The notes: generated from the letters alone by a model not told the origin. 64,000 bases of DNA from an uncultured Spirochaetaceae bacterium (GCA_944392985.1 CALXYL010000003.1:1-64000), one strand, 5' to 3'. Shown: positions 54,247-63,304, counted from the first letter of the stretch. Program-made: numbers and translations.

Positions 54247-55437
54247 TCAGATCCTTGAAATGAGAAGAGGGAATGCTACGAATGTCCCAAGCATGCTTCC
54301 AACTGATGATAGGAAGAATACGAGAAGGCAGTGCAGTATCCTGTTCCCATACCATCCTCTGATCCTCATCGCATCATCATTGAGGCGCTCGAAGTCCCTT
54401 ACCTTTGGTTTTCGGAAGGTCGCTTCGAGTATTCCACCGAGCATTCCGACGCCAAGCACAGGATTGAGAGCGAAGAAAGGAGCGGTAATGGCACAGCAGA
54501 GCGCATTGAGAGGGTGTGCCGCTGCGATGATCGAGGCGATCAGTGTACCTCCTGCATTGACGGCAATCCAGTAGAGGAATGTCCTCAATCCCTGATCCCA
54601 GCCATTTGCCGCGATTCCTATCACAAGAAGGAGAACGATAAGAGTCGGGATGATATAGGATGCGGCCTTGCCTATGCCGCTGCCTTTTGGAACTGTATCC
54701 AGCTCTTCCACGCTCTTTACCGCACTGCCGCTTTCCAGCTTTCCGAGCGTTGATATAACGCCGTTTGTATGACCTGCACCTATAACCGCGATCTTCTTGT
54801 GCCCAGGGGCTGCGTAGATCTTCGATGCAAGGTAGATATCCCTTTCGTCGATCAGGACTTCCTTGATGGATGGAAGTTCCTTTGCAACCTCATTCAGCAT
54901 TCCCTCAAGCGTCTCCTGCTTCTTGAGGTCCTCAAGCTCCTCCGGGGATATCTTCTCATCGGAGAAGGCCGCGGAGATCAGCGTCGCAAGCAGCTTGCAT
55001 TTCTTCCAGAGCGATGAGCGCGCCCATGCACGGCGGAATGTCGTCTGTATGTTCCTGTCGCAGAGCGAGAGGGGAATGCCCTTTTCCTCGGCGAGCTTCA
55101 CTGCACCAAGCAGTTCATCACCGGGATTCGCTCCCGTCTGTGCACCGAGCTTCCTCTGGAAGGAGGCAAGAGCAGTATTGGCAAGGAGGAGAAAGCCCTT
55201 TCCCTCCTTGAATACCTTTCTGATGTCCATATCCTCCCAGCTCTGCTTCCTTGTCTTGCTGGCAAGGCGTCCTTCGTCCAGCTCAACGCAGATCCTGTCA
55301 GGGGATTCCTGGTCTATTATTGAAGCGACTTCAGCAACGCTGTCCTTGGAGACGTGTGCAGTTCCGATGAGGAAGAGCTCGTTCCCGTCTGAAAAGACTA
55401 TGCGGTGGTATGTATCGCTGATTCTTTCAACTTGCAT
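54247..55437 (-). CDS. TraB/PrgY-family membrane protein
   Basis: This 396-residue protein has the TraB domain (LIGTAHVSKDSVAEVASII, CVELDEGRL, and IAVIGAGHTNGVIS near residue 230) followed by four or five C-terminal membrane helices. In enterococci the family lowers mating-pheromone activity; in other bacteria and eukaryotes its role is unclear, with a proposed metalloprotease-like fold. No conjugation genes are nearby. The ATG lacks a Shine-Dalgarno and lies six bases after TATACT. It is convergent with radA. Confidence 0.88.
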   Translation of the reverse strand: MQVERISDTYHRIVFSDGNELFLIGTAHVSKDSVAEVASIIDQESPDRICVELDEGRLASKTRKQSWEDMDIRKVFKEGKGFLLLANTALASFQRKLGAQTGANPGDELLGAVKLAEEKGIPLSLCDRNIQTTFRRAWARSSLWKKCKLLATLISAAFSDEKISPEELEDLKKQETLEGMLNEVAKELPSIKEVLIDERDIYLASKIYAAPGHKKIAVIGAGHTNGVISTLGKLESGSAVKSVEELDTVPKGSGIGKAASYIIPTLIVLLLVIGIAANGWDQGLRTFLYWIAVNAGGTLIASIIAAAHPLNALCCAITAPFFALNPVLGVGMLGGILEATFRKPKVRDFERLNDDAMRIRGWYGNRILHCLLVFFLSSVGSMLGTFVAFPLLISRI

Positions 55438-55443
55438 GCTCTA

Positions 55444-55449
55444 AGTATA
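55444..55449 (-). promoter_or_regulatory. -10 element of a leaderless traB promoter
   Basis: TATACT stands six bases before the TraB ATG, the same arrangement as at parE and nagA. No good -35 is seen. Confidence 0.5.
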
Positions 55450-55457
55450 GCTATCCT

Positions 55458-55889
55458 TCAAGGAGTGGGGAAGAGAAGCTGCATCACGCATTCCAGGATG
55501 CTTTCCTTGTAGATCCTTATGTAGAACCGCCCTTCTCCTGATGTGGCATAAGGCAGGATCAGACGCTCAAGGGCAGTCCTGTCAGGGATGAATGGAAGCT
55601 GCTCGAACAGATAGGAACCTGAGGGTATCTCCATGTCCTCCTCTTCCTTCCTTCCGATGGTACCGCCGCTTTCTATGGTTTTCCTCTCCTCTTCGCTGTA
55701 TCCATGCCTCTCTCCTGAGACGTGTTCTGCAATGGAGAGCATCTCGTCCCTGAAGCAGTAGCTGCATTCGATCACGGCATCATAGCCGATGGCTGCATGG
55801 TCAGCCCTCTCCATTGCTTCCTGCAGTGAAAAGGGCTGGCTCCTGTAATAAAGAGGGGAGATGAGATTCAGCTTCAGCGCTCTCTGCAT
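55458..55889 (-). CDS. Hypothetical cytoplasmic protein
   Basis: This is a 143-residue protein with no signal peptide or membrane helix. It contains VIECSYCFRDEML near residue 40 and an acidic middle. Its start is two bases after the pepD stop, so it is the last gene of the nagA-pepD operon. No family is recognised. Some gut spirochaetes carry similar small genes next to peptidases, but that is only an impression. Confidence 0.65.
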   Translation of the reverse strand: MQRALKLNLISPLYYRSQPFSLQEAMERADHAAIGYDAVIECSYCFRDEMLSIAEHVSGERHGYSEEERKTIESGGTIGRKEEEDMEIPSGSYLFEQLPFIPDRTALERLILPYATSGEGRFYIRIYKESILECVMQLLFPTP

Positions 55890-55891
55890 CG

Positions 55892-57319
55892 TTATTTCAG
55901 CATCGGCAGCATCTTCTTGACGAAAGCCGCCGTACGTTCTGCAGAGGCTGCATCGGTAGTCTCGTTGACGGAATGCACATCATGGATCTCCGGTCCGATT
56001 GAGACCGATTCCATTCCTGGGATCAGGGAGTTGATGATCCCGCATTCCAGTCCGGCATGGATCGCAGTGATCTTCGCCTTCCTTCCTTCTATGCTCTTAT
56101 ATGCGGCGGCAACTTCCTTTACCAGCTTTGACTTCGGATCTGGAGACCAGGAAGGATAGCTTCCATTGACCTTCGCCTTGAAGCCGAAGGCCTCTATGAT
56201 GGAAACCAGCTCGCTCATCAATTCCATCTTCCTTGAATCGGTATTGCTTCGCACAGAGTAGGAGACCCTGACCCGATCATCCTCGATGGAAACGATTGCA
56301 AGGTTGTCGGAAGTTTCGACGATGCCAGGTAGCGCGGCGCTCATGTTCCTCACCCCATGTGGAGAGCAGAGAAGGAGACCGGCAATCTTCGCGCTCTTCT
56401 TCGTCCTGATGGCGGTTTCGGGAAGGGCTGTCTCCTCTACCGAAAGCGTGATGCCCGGATCGATGAGGGCGTACTCAGCCGCAAGCTCCTCCTGCAGCGT
56501 CCTTGCCTGCGAGAGCGCAGCATCCCTGTCCTTGACCGTGATGATGGCCTGTGCAGAGGATGGTATGACGTTCTTCCTCGTTCCTCCTTCGATTGAGGCG
56601 ATCTGGAAGGATGGCAGCCTGTCAAGATAACGGGCAAGGATCTTTATTGCATTCGCCCTTTCCTTGTGTATATCGCCGCCGCTGTGCCCGCCAAGGAGGC
56701 CGGATACCTTTATGGCAAGGGCTGTGCCTTCTGCCTTCTCGTACTTCAGCTTCATTGAGGCATCAATATCGATGCCGCCTGCGCAGCCGATGTAGATGAT
56801 TCCTTCCTCCTCGCTGTCGAGGTTGATCAGCCTGCGCGCTGAGATGCGCTCCGGATCGATTGAATATGCTCCTCCGAGCCCGGTTTCCTCCTCCACTGTG
56901 AAGATGGCTTCCACAGGACCATGAGCCGCATCCGGATCAGAGAGGATGTCGAGGATGATTGCGACGCCGAGCCCGTCATCAGCACCAAGGGATGTGTCCT
57001 TTGCCCTGACAGAGATGCCATCTGTGACGATCTCGATGGGATCGGAAAGGAAATCATGCTTTGATCCCTCTTTCTTCACGCAGACCATGTCAACGTGGGC
57101 CTGAAGAGCCACCGGCGGCAGCTTTTCCAGCCCCTTTGTTCCCGCCTTGCGCATATAGACATTGCCCTTGCTGTCAGAGCTCGCCTCTATGCCTTCCTTC
57201 TGCGCCCATGACAGGAGGAAATTCCTTATGCCTTCCTCGTTTCCGCTTTCACGGGGAATCGAGGAGATATCCGAGAAGAGCTTCCAGAGCTTCTTGTTAT
57301 TCAGTTTGCTGTACCACAT
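55892..57319 (-). CDS. pepD: Aminoacyl-histidine dipeptidase (M20, PepD)
   Basis: This 475-residue zinc peptidase cleaves Xaa-His dipeptides. The M20 metal residues are seen in ALQAHVDMVCVKKEG (His about 80), GADDGLGVAIIL (Asp about 119) and TVEEETGLGGAYS (Glu pair about 148), with IHAGLECGI near residue 415. GGAGA precedes the ATG, which overlaps the nagA stop by 19 bases. It would supply amino acids from small peptides. Confidence 0.93.
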   Translation of the reverse strand: MWYSKLNNKKLWKLFSDISSIPRESGNEEGIRNFLLSWAQKEGIEASSDSKGNVYMRKAGTKGLEKLPPVALQAHVDMVCVKKEGSKHDFLSDPIEIVTDGISVRAKDTSLGADDGLGVAIILDILSDPDAAHGPVEAIFTVEEETGLGGAYSIDPERISARRLINLDSEEEGIIYIGCAGGIDIDASMKLKYEKAEGTALAIKVSGLLGGHSGGDIHKERANAIKILARYLDRLPSFQIASIEGGTRKNVIPSSAQAIITVKDRDAALSQARTLQEELAAEYALIDPGITLSVEETALPETAIRTKKSAKIAGLLLCSPHGVRNMSAALPGIVETSDNLAIVSIEDDRVRVSYSVRSNTDSRKMELMSELVSIIEAFGFKAKVNGSYPSWSPDPKSKLVKEVAAAYKSIEGRKAKITAIHAGLECGIINSLIPGMESVSIGPEIHDVHSVNETTDAASAERTAAFVKKMLPMLK

Positions 57320-58437
57320 ACGATTTCTCCATTGACCATCGTGAATTTTATTCCCAGAGACCTGTCCATTACAACAAGATCAGCCCTTTTCCCGGGAGCG
57401 ATCTCACCTCTGTCGGAAAGGGAATATATACTTGCCGGTGTCGTTGAGGTCACAGCGGAAGCCGTTTCTATCGGAAGTCCCCAGTGCACGAGATTGGTGA
57501 ATGCGCTGTGCATTGTCAGCGATGATCCCTGGATCAGCTCCGGCCTTCCCTTCGTGACCCAGAGTCCGTCTCCCATCTCCACTGGAACACCATTTGCCGT
57601 GAGCTCTCCTGTTTTCTGCATCGTCGGGCGGAGGGAATCGGTGATGACAGCAACCCTGTCAGTGCCTTTTGCCTCGATGATGTACTTCACGATATCGCTA
57701 TTCACATGCTTGCCATCTGCAATGATCTCTGTGCTCATCGCGCTGTGCATCATGACACAGCCTACGACGCCGGGCTTGCGATGCGAGAAGCCGGACATCG
57801 CATTGAAGAGATGCGTGGCGTGGCGTATCCCGATATCCATGCCATGCATTGCCTCCTCATATGTGGCATCTGTGTGTCCCATGAGCAGAACCACGCCATT
57901 TTCTGCCGCTTTTGCAGCAATGCGCTCGATTCCCGGCAGTTCCGGCGCACATGTCATCGCTTTCACGAGCGATCCCCCTTCCTCCAGCATCCTCATGAAT
58001 ACAGCTTCATCAGGGTCAAGCCTTCCTGCAGGATTCTGCGCCCCGATGCGGTTGGGGGAGATGAATGGCCCTTCTATATGGATACCGGCAATGGAAGCTC
58101 CCTTCTCCTTGCCCTTCGCGCTTCTTATTGCCCTCTCGTCGGAGAGTATGCGTTCCATGGTGTCTGTGTATATCGTTGGGAAGAAGGAGGTCACGCCTTC
58201 TTCCTTCAAGGCATCTGACATCGCCAGGATCGCTTCTTCTGTTCCATCCTCCGTGCCCCTTCCTCCGATTCCATGGATATGCGTGTCAATGAATCCAGGT
58301 ACGGCGAGGAGGCCGGTTCCATCTATTGTTTCCGTGTGTCCATCGGCAATTCCGAATACGTTGCCGTTTATTGCGATGTCCGTGCGCACAAGACGGCCGC
58401 AGACGACCGCATCGATGTTCTTTATCAGTGTATTCAT
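57301..58437 (-). CDS. nagA: N-acetylglucosamine-6-phosphate deacetylase
   Basis: This 378-residue amidohydrolase removes the acetyl group in amino-sugar breakdown or cell-wall recycling. Metal-site motifs are VPGFIDTHIHGIGGRG, the GIHIEGPFISPNRIGAQNP segment, LLMGHTDATYEEA, RHATHLFNAM and VITDSLRP. The ATG at 58437 (MNTLIKN) is six bases after TATACT; the in-frame upstream extension lacks homology. The operon continues with pepD. No nagB is nearby. Confidence 0.93.
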   Translation of the reverse strand: MNTLIKNIDAVVCGRLVRTDIAINGNVFGIADGHTETIDGTGLLAVPGFIDTHIHGIGGRGTEDGTEEAILAMSDALKEEGVTSFFPTIYTDTMERILSDERAIRSAKGKEKGASIAGIHIEGPFISPNRIGAQNPAGRLDPDEAVFMRMLEEGGSLVKAMTCAPELPGIERIAAKAAENGVVLLMGHTDATYEEAMHGMDIGIRHATHLFNAMSGFSHRKPGVVGCVMMHSAMSTEIIADGKHVNSDIVKYIIEAKGTDRVAVITDSLRPTMQKTGELTANGVPVEMGDGLWVTKGRPELIQGSSLTMHSAFTNLVHWGLPIETASAVTSTTPASIYSLSDRGEIAPGKRADLVVMDRSLGIKFTMVNGEIVCGTAN

Positions 58438-58443
58438 AGCCAG

Positions 58444-58449
58444 AGTATA
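58444..58449 (-). promoter_or_regulatory. -10 element of a leaderless nagA promoter
   Basis: TATACT lies six bases before the nagA ATG. It shares the narrow divergent gap with the lipid kinase promoter. Confidence 0.5.
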
Positions 58450-58470
58450 GCATTGAGGACGCATATGGTG

Positions 58471-58499
58471 TTGAGTATGTCAATGACTTGCAATAGAAT
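58471..58499 (+). promoter_or_regulatory. Promoter of the lipid kinase with minimal leader
   Basis: TTGAGT (58471-58476), 17 bases and TAGAAT (58494-58499), then nine bases to the ATG. The leader would be two or three bases long. Confidence 0.6.
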
Positions 58500-58508
58500 C
58501 CTGACAGA

Positions 58509-59438
58509 ATGCTCAGAAAGGATATCCTGCTCATCATAAATCCGAATGCATCCAAGGGCCGGGGAAGGAAGAAGGCCAAGGAGATACAGGCGCTCTTCCG
58601 CGAGCTCGGACGGGAGTGCACTGTGGCCTATACAAGAGGGCCCGGCCATGCGGAGAGCCTTGCGAAGAGGGGTGCATCCTATGGTTATGCCACGATTGTG
58701 GCTGCAGGTGGCGATGGCACGGTGAATGAGGTTATCAACGGCATAATGAAATCCGGGACAGAGGATGTGAGCATGGGTATCATACCGATCGGGAGAGGCA
58801 ATGATTTCGCCTGGATCGCGGGAATACCCACAAACCAGAGGAAGGCAGTGAGGCTGATCGCCTCAGGCCGGCCAAGCCGCATTGATGTAGGGCTCTGCCG
58901 TGGCGATGCCCATAGTGATATGTACTTCGTGAATGGCGCAGGATTCGGCTTTGAGCCAATGGTCAACTTCCGTGCCATGGGGTATCGACGCATCAACGGG
59001 ATGCTGAGCTATGCCGTTGCGTTCCTCTACATACTCCGTCATCCGCCGCTTCCCTATGATATCCGCATCTCTGTCGATGGGGAGGAAAGGCATATCTCGA
59101 CCCAGCAGATATCCGTTGCGAACGGAAGGAGGATGGGCTCTGCCTTCATCGTTGCTCCGATTGCGTCTATCGATGACGGAATGTTTGATGTGATGTTCAC
59201 CAACCATGCCCTCGACAGGAAGGGCATCCTCCGTGCTGTCATTGCATTCTTCCGCGGCGCGCAGCTTTCCGACAAGGAGCTTTTCTCATATATCAGGGCA
59301 CGGGAAGTGACGATTGACTCCGCCCGTCCGGAGGTGCAGGCGCACTGCGATGGGGAATGCTTCACGGAAAGCGGGACTTCTTTCCGCCTTTCCATACTCC
59401 CCCGTGCGCTCTCGCTGGTCAAAAAAGATGCGCAATAG
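58509..59438 (+). CDS. Diacylglycerol/lipid kinase (DagK/YegS family)
   Basis: This 309-residue kinase phosphorylates diacylglycerol or a related lipid. It has LLIINPNASKGRG at the start, the catalytic glycine-rich VAAGGDGTVNEVINGI (about 70-85), and PIGRGNDFAWIAG. The C-terminal beta domain ends with AHCDGECF. It is divergent from nagA. The lipid substrate is not determined by sequence. Confidence 0.9.
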   Translation: MLRKDILLIINPNASKGRGRKKAKEIQALFRELGRECTVAYTRGPGHAESLAKRGASYGYATIVAAGGDGTVNEVINGIMKSGTEDVSMGIIPIGRGNDFAWIAGIPTNQRKAVRLIASGRPSRIDVGLCRGDAHSDMYFVNGAGFGFEPMVNFRAMGYRRINGMLSYAVAFLYILRHPPLPYDIRISVDGEERHISTQQISVANGRRMGSAFIVAPIASIDDGMFDVMFTNHALDRKGILRAVIAFFRGAQLSDKELFSYIRAREVTIDSARPEVQAHCDGECFTESGTSFRLSILPRALSLVKKDAQ

Positions 59439-59495
59439 TTAATACTTAAGAATTATTTTCTTTTGTAGCAAAAGATAATATGACGAAAAAACAAT

Positions 59496-59524
59496 TTGAC
59501 TTCTCTCTTGCCTTGCGATAATAT
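59496..59524 (+). promoter_or_regulatory. Promoter of the toroid glycosidase
   Basis: TTGACT (59496-59501), 17 bases and TAATAT (59519-59524). It gives a leader of roughly 37 bases containing AGGGA about 11 bases before the ATG. Confidence 0.6.
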
Positions 59525-59567
59525 TTAGAATGCGATTTAAGGACAAAGAGCAGGGATTTTTCCTTAG

Positions 59568-61004
59568 ATGCGGAGTAAGGAATTGGTTAAAGATTTAGTC
59601 CCCCGTATTCATTTCTACGATCAGGATTTTGTTGATATGTATGACAGGACCTGGGTATGGCTTGATGAGCTCTGGCATCCAGGCGAGAAGGACGGCGCTT
59701 TCCCGGAAGGCTATTATACCCATGGTGACAGCGGCACCATCAATCTCTTCGATGCCTGCCTTTCTTCGCTGTCCCTGGTCTACAGCAATCAGATATACAG
59801 CCCATACTCGATGATCGACTTCTTCTATTCCATGCAGGGGGAGGATGGACAGATCGCAGAGAGCTATGATATCGCCACGAAGACGCCGGTATTCTCTGAT
59901 GACAACCCACTCGGGGTCTCCCTTCCCCTCCTTTCCTATGTGGAATTCGTATTCTTCCACAAGATCGGGAACAAGAAGAGGCTGAAGGATGTAGTCCCGA
60001 TGCTTGAAGGATATTTCAGGTGGATACAGGACCATTTCATGATGCCGAATGGCCTGTTCTCCGTTCCTGCAAGCGCAACCCATATGGGAAACCTGCCTCG
60101 CCAGGGTGCCCTCTACACAGTGGATTACAATGCAGCAGTCGCTGTATTCGCGCTTTATATGTCCTATATCGGTGATATCCTCAATGACAAGGAGCTTTCC
60201 TTCCGTTATAAGCGGATCTACTTCTCCGTCAAGACGAGGATCAACGGGATGATGTGGGATGCCGAGGATCACTTCTACTATGATCTGGACAAGGATGAGA
60301 AGAGGATCAGGAACAAGCATATCGGCTGCTACTGGACACTTCTCGCGGAGATCCCCAACAACGAATATGCCGCATTCCTGATCGAGAAGCTGAAGGATGA
60401 AGGGGAGTTCGGTACGGAGAACCCGTTCCCTTCCGTGCCTGTTTCCTCTCCGTATTTCTCGGAGGATGGGAATGGATACTGCGGCGGCGTCTCCTCCTTC
60501 TTCATATACATGGTCGTCAAGGGCCTGATGAACTACGGCTCCTTTGTATTCGCGCGTGAGTGCACGATACGCCATATGTACTTCATCCTTGATACCCTTC
60601 ATCCCGATGCGGAGAAGCAGGGGGACACCTGGGAGCTATACAGGCCAGGGAAGGAAGGGTGTGCGTCGGTTCCTGAAGGAATGGAGAACAGGAAGCGCTA
60701 TCTTCCGATGCTTTCCCTTGTATCTGTCGCCTTGATGATCGAGAACATCATCGGCCTTGAGATCTCTCTTCCACGCAAGACCGTCAACTGGACGATGCAG
60801 TCGCTGGAGGAGATGGGTATCGAGGGTCTTTCGCTGAAGAAGAACAGCATCACGATCCTGTCGAACAAGAATACGAGAGGGTGGGAGATAAGGCTTGAAT
60901 CAGAGAAGCTCTACTACTTCACGATCCACATTCTTGAGGATGACAAGAAGAAGACCCTTCCGATTCCTTCCGGCAAGTGCTCGATGCTGATAGACAAGCT
61001 CTGA
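59568..61004 (+). CDS. GH63/MGH1-like alpha/alpha-toroid glycosidase
   Basis: This is a 478-residue protein with the helical-toroid look of GH63, GH37 and mannosylglycerate hydrolase (MGH1-like) enzymes: DSGTINLFDACLSSLS, SMQGEDGQIAES, PNGLFSVPASATHMGN, GGVSSFFIYMVVKGLMN, and a late TWELYRPGKEG. No signal peptide is present, so it is cytoplasmic. The family assignment is by pattern, and the substrate is unknown. The ATG has only a distant AGGGA; a downstream TTG (59583) is an alternative start. A strong terminator follows. Confidence 0.75.
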   Translation: MRSKELVKDLVPRIHFYDQDFVDMYDRTWVWLDELWHPGEKDGAFPEGYYTHGDSGTINLFDACLSSLSLVYSNQIYSPYSMIDFFYSMQGEDGQIAESYDIATKTPVFSDDNPLGVSLPLLSYVEFVFFHKIGNKKRLKDVVPMLEGYFRWIQDHFMMPNGLFSVPASATHMGNLPRQGALYTVDYNAAVAVFALYMSYIGDILNDKELSFRYKRIYFSVKTRINGMMWDAEDHFYYDLDKDEKRIRNKHIGCYWTLLAEIPNNEYAAFLIEKLKDEGEFGTENPFPSVPVSSPYFSEDGNGYCGGVSSFFIYMVVKGLMNYGSFVFARECTIRHMYFILDTLHPDAEKQGDTWELYRPGKEGCASVPEGMENRKRYLPMLSLVSVALMIENIIGLEISLPRKTVNWTMQSLEEMGIEGLSLKKNSITILSNKNTRGWEIRLESEKLYYFTIHILEDDKKKTLPIPSGKCSMLIDKL

Positions 61005-61010
61005 TGGTGA

Positions 61011-61036
61011 AAAACGGAACGTTGTTCCGTTTTTTG
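61011..61036 (+). terminator. Terminator of the toroid glycosidase
   Basis: AACGGAAC (61013-61020) pairs with GTTCCGTT (61024-61031), then a T-run. The stem begins about ten bases after the stop codon. Confidence 0.9.
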
Positions 61037-61111
61037 CTTGCAAGGTGGGAAAAGCCGTTGTAGACTTCTGATTAGCTTGATAGCAGAAGATATAATTTGA
61101 GGAGGCAGAAT

Positions 61112-61897
61112 ATGGAAATGAAGGATTTCTCCCTTGAAGGGAAAGTCGCATGGGTAACCGGTGCATCATATGGAATCGGATTCGCTATTGCGACAGCATT
61201 CCACGAAGCTGGTGCGAAGATCGCATTCAACGACATCAACCAGGATCTCGTGGACAAGGGTCTTAAGTCATATGCTGAAGCTGGCATCGAGGCAAAGGGA
61301 TATGTCTGCGATGTCACGGACGAGGCACAGGTTGAGGCTACTACAGCCCAGATCATCAAGGATCTCGGAAAGATCGACATCCTCGTCAACAACGCTGGCA
61401 TCATCAAGAGGATCCCGATGGTTGAGATGAGCGCCGCTGATTTCCGCAAGGTCATCGACATCGACCTCAATGGACCATTCATCGTATCCAAGGCTGTCAT
61501 CCCCGGCATGATCAAGCAGGGACATGGCAAGATCATCAACATCTGCTCCATGATGTCTGAGCTTGGAAGGGAGACTGTCAGCGCATACGCTGCAGCAAAG
61601 GGCGGTCTGAAGATGCTCACAAGGAACATCGCTTCTGAGTATGGCGAGTTCAACATCCAGTGCAACGGCATCGGACCTGGATACATCGAGACACCGCAGA
61701 CAGCACCTCTCAGGGTTCCTGGCAATCCGTTCAACGAGTTCATCCTCGCAAAGACTCCTGCCCACAGGTGGGGCAAGACCTCCGATCTTCAGGGACCGGC
61801 AGTGTTCCTCGCATCGGATGCATCGAACTTCGTCAATGGACATGTGCTTTATGTTGACGGCGGTATCCTTGCCTATATCGGCAAGCAGCCGCAGTAA
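61112..61897 (+). CDS. Gluconate 5-dehydrogenase (SDR family)
   Basis: This 261-residue short-chain dehydrogenase has the nucleotide motif WVTGASYGIGFAIA, the NNAGIIKRIPMVEM segment, catalytic Ser in NICSMMSELGR and YxxxK in SAYAAAKGG. The closest known pattern is gluconate 5-dehydrogenase (IdnO/Ga5DH), which reduces 5-keto-D-gluconate; KduD is the main alternative. AGGAGG stands before the ATG at 61112, and TATAAT lies at 61091-61096. The GH4 gene follows. Confidence 0.85.
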   Translation: MEMKDFSLEGKVAWVTGASYGIGFAIATAFHEAGAKIAFNDINQDLVDKGLKSYAEAGIEAKGYVCDVTDEAQVEATTAQIIKDLGKIDILVNNAGIIKRIPMVEMSAADFRKVIDIDLNGPFIVSKAVIPGMIKQGHGKIINICSMMSELGRETVSAYAAAKGGLKMLTRNIASEYGEFNIQCNGIGPGYIETPQTAPLRVPGNPFNEFILAKTPAHRWGKTSDLQGPAVFLASDASNFVNGHVLYVDGGILAYIGKQPQ

Positions 61898-61918
61898 GCT
61901 GAAAGCAGAGGGAAGAAG

Positions 61919-61943
61919 GAGCCAGGGTGATCCCTGGCTCTTT
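61919..61943 (+). terminator. Hairpin between the dehydrogenase and GH4 genes
   Basis: GAGCCAGGG (61919-61927) and CCCTGGCTC (61932-61940) form a perfect nine-base stem, with a short TTT after it. It is probably a partial terminator that reduces expression of the GH4 gene, or a stabilising structure. Confidence 0.7.
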
Positions 61944-61960
61944 GAACAAAAGGAGAAATC

Positions 61961-63304
61961 ATGGAAAAGACACGCATCTGCATCATCGGCGGTGGTTCAA
62001 GGCTCTGGGCGATACAGTTCCTGAAGGATCTCACTCTTCAGGATAAGGTCGGCGCACATGTCGTCCTTTATGATATCGACAGGCAGGCGGCTCTTAACAA
62101 TGAGGCAGTCGCAAATGAGATATTCCGCATCAATGGAAGGAGCGACAGGCTCTCCGTTTCCGTTGCATCCACTCTGTCAGAAGGTCTCAGGGGAGTGGAT
62201 TTCGTAATCATCGCGATCGAGCCAGGTGTCACTGACATCAGGAAGCATGATCTTGGGCTTCCTGAGGAATATGGCATCCTCCAGTCCGTCGGCGACACGA
62301 CAGGGCCAGGGGGCCTGATGCGTGCGCGCAGGGCACTTCCACTCTTCTTCGATTTCGCTAGGGAGATAGAGAAGAATGCCCCGGATGCCTGGGTCATCAA
62401 CTACACCAATCCGCTTACGCTCTGCACCGCTGCCCTGTATAAGGCATATCCCGGCATCAAGGCGCTCGGATGCTGCCATGAGGTCTTTGGCACGGAGAAG
62501 TTCGTTGCTTCCCTGATCGCGAAGAAGCTCGGGATAGAAGTGCCTGACAGAAGGGAGATAGAGCTTGATGTCTCAGGAGTCAATCACTTCACATTCGTGA
62601 CAGCGGCTCGCTATAAAGGCGTGGATTACATGCCTTATCTCAAGGAGCTTGCGGCAGATGATGCCTCTTTCCCTGATCTGACGGAGACAGCCAGGAAGAG
62701 GGTGGAGGAAGGGAAGTGGTTTGATTCAGACCACCTTGTCGCTCTCCGCTTCCTCCGTGATTTCGGTTCTCTTGGAGCTGCCGGAGACAGGCATCTTGCG
62801 GAATTCGTCCCATTCTTCCTCACAAGCGATGAGGAAGCCTGGCGCTATGGCTTCGTGCGCACGCCTTATTCATACAGGGAGCAGGAGGCGAAGAGGAAGA
62901 GGGAGAAGGTGTATGCACCCGAAGAACTCAAGGCTGTCCCCTCCGATGAGGAAGGTGTTGATATCCTTCTGTCCCTGATGGGAGAAAGGACGCTCAAGAC
63001 GAACATCAACATACCGAACAAAGGTCAGGTGAGGTATCTATGCGATGGGCATATCGTGGAGAGCAATGGATATATATCCGCAGATTCCATCGTTCCGATA
63101 GTCTCGGAGAATCCAACGCTTCCCATCATCTCCCTTGAGGAGAGGATCGCGGCGGAGCAGGATATCGCGCTGGAGGCAATCTGGAAGGATGATATGGATC
63201 TGCTGTTCCAGGCGTTCTTGCTTGATCCACTCGTCTCCCTTGGTGTTGATGAGGCCCATGAGCTATTCAGCAGGATGCTTGATAAGTGCGCAATAAGGTA
63301 CTGA
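61961..63304 (+). CDS. GH4-family NAD-dependent glycosidase
   Basis: This 447-residue enzyme belongs to GH4, which cleaves glycosides by an NAD- and metal-dependent elimination. The dinucleotide site is ICIIGGGSRLWAIQF. Metal ligands are expected in ALGCCHEVFG (Cys about 173) and SGVNHFTFV (His about 208). The family covers alpha-galactosidase, alpha-glucuronidase and 6-phospho-glycosidases, and the sequence does not settle which. AAAGGAG stands before the ATG. It overlaps the next gene by 19 bases. Confidence 0.88.
   Translation: MEKTRICIIGGGSRLWAIQFLKDLTLQDKVGAHVVLYDIDRQAALNNEAVANEIFRINGRSDRLSVSVASTLSEGLRGVDFVIIAIEPGVTDIRKHDLGLPEEYGILQSVGDTTGPGGLMRARRALPLFFDFAREIEKNAPDAWVINYTNPLTLCTAALYKAYPGIKALGCCHEVFGTEKFVASLIAKKLGIEVPDRREIELDVSGVNHFTFVTAARYKGVDYMPYLKELAADDASFPDLTETARKRVEEGKWFDSDHLVALRFLRDFGSLGAAGDRHLAEFVPFFLTSDEEAWRYGFVRTPYSYREQEAKRKREKVYAPEELKAVPSDEEGVDILLSLMGERTLKTNINIPNKGQVRYLCDGHIVESNGYISADSIVPIVSENPTLPIISLEERIAAEQDIALEAIWKDDMDLLFQAFLLDPLVSLGVDEAHELFSRMLDKCAIRY

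Noticed and set aside
57332-58450. Open frame of 372 codons on the plus strand opposite nagA
   Set aside because: It covers nearly all of nagA in antisense and has a low-complexity Ser/Pro-rich translation. nagA has clear metal-site motifs.
59595-60602. Open frame of 335 codons on the minus strand opposite the toroid glycosidase
   Set aside because: It is a shadow frame with no motif, start signal or homology-like features.
61911-61961. Riboswitch between the dehydrogenase and GH4 genes
   Set aside because: The only structure is a simple perfect hairpin with a short T-run; no aptamer-like sequence is present.
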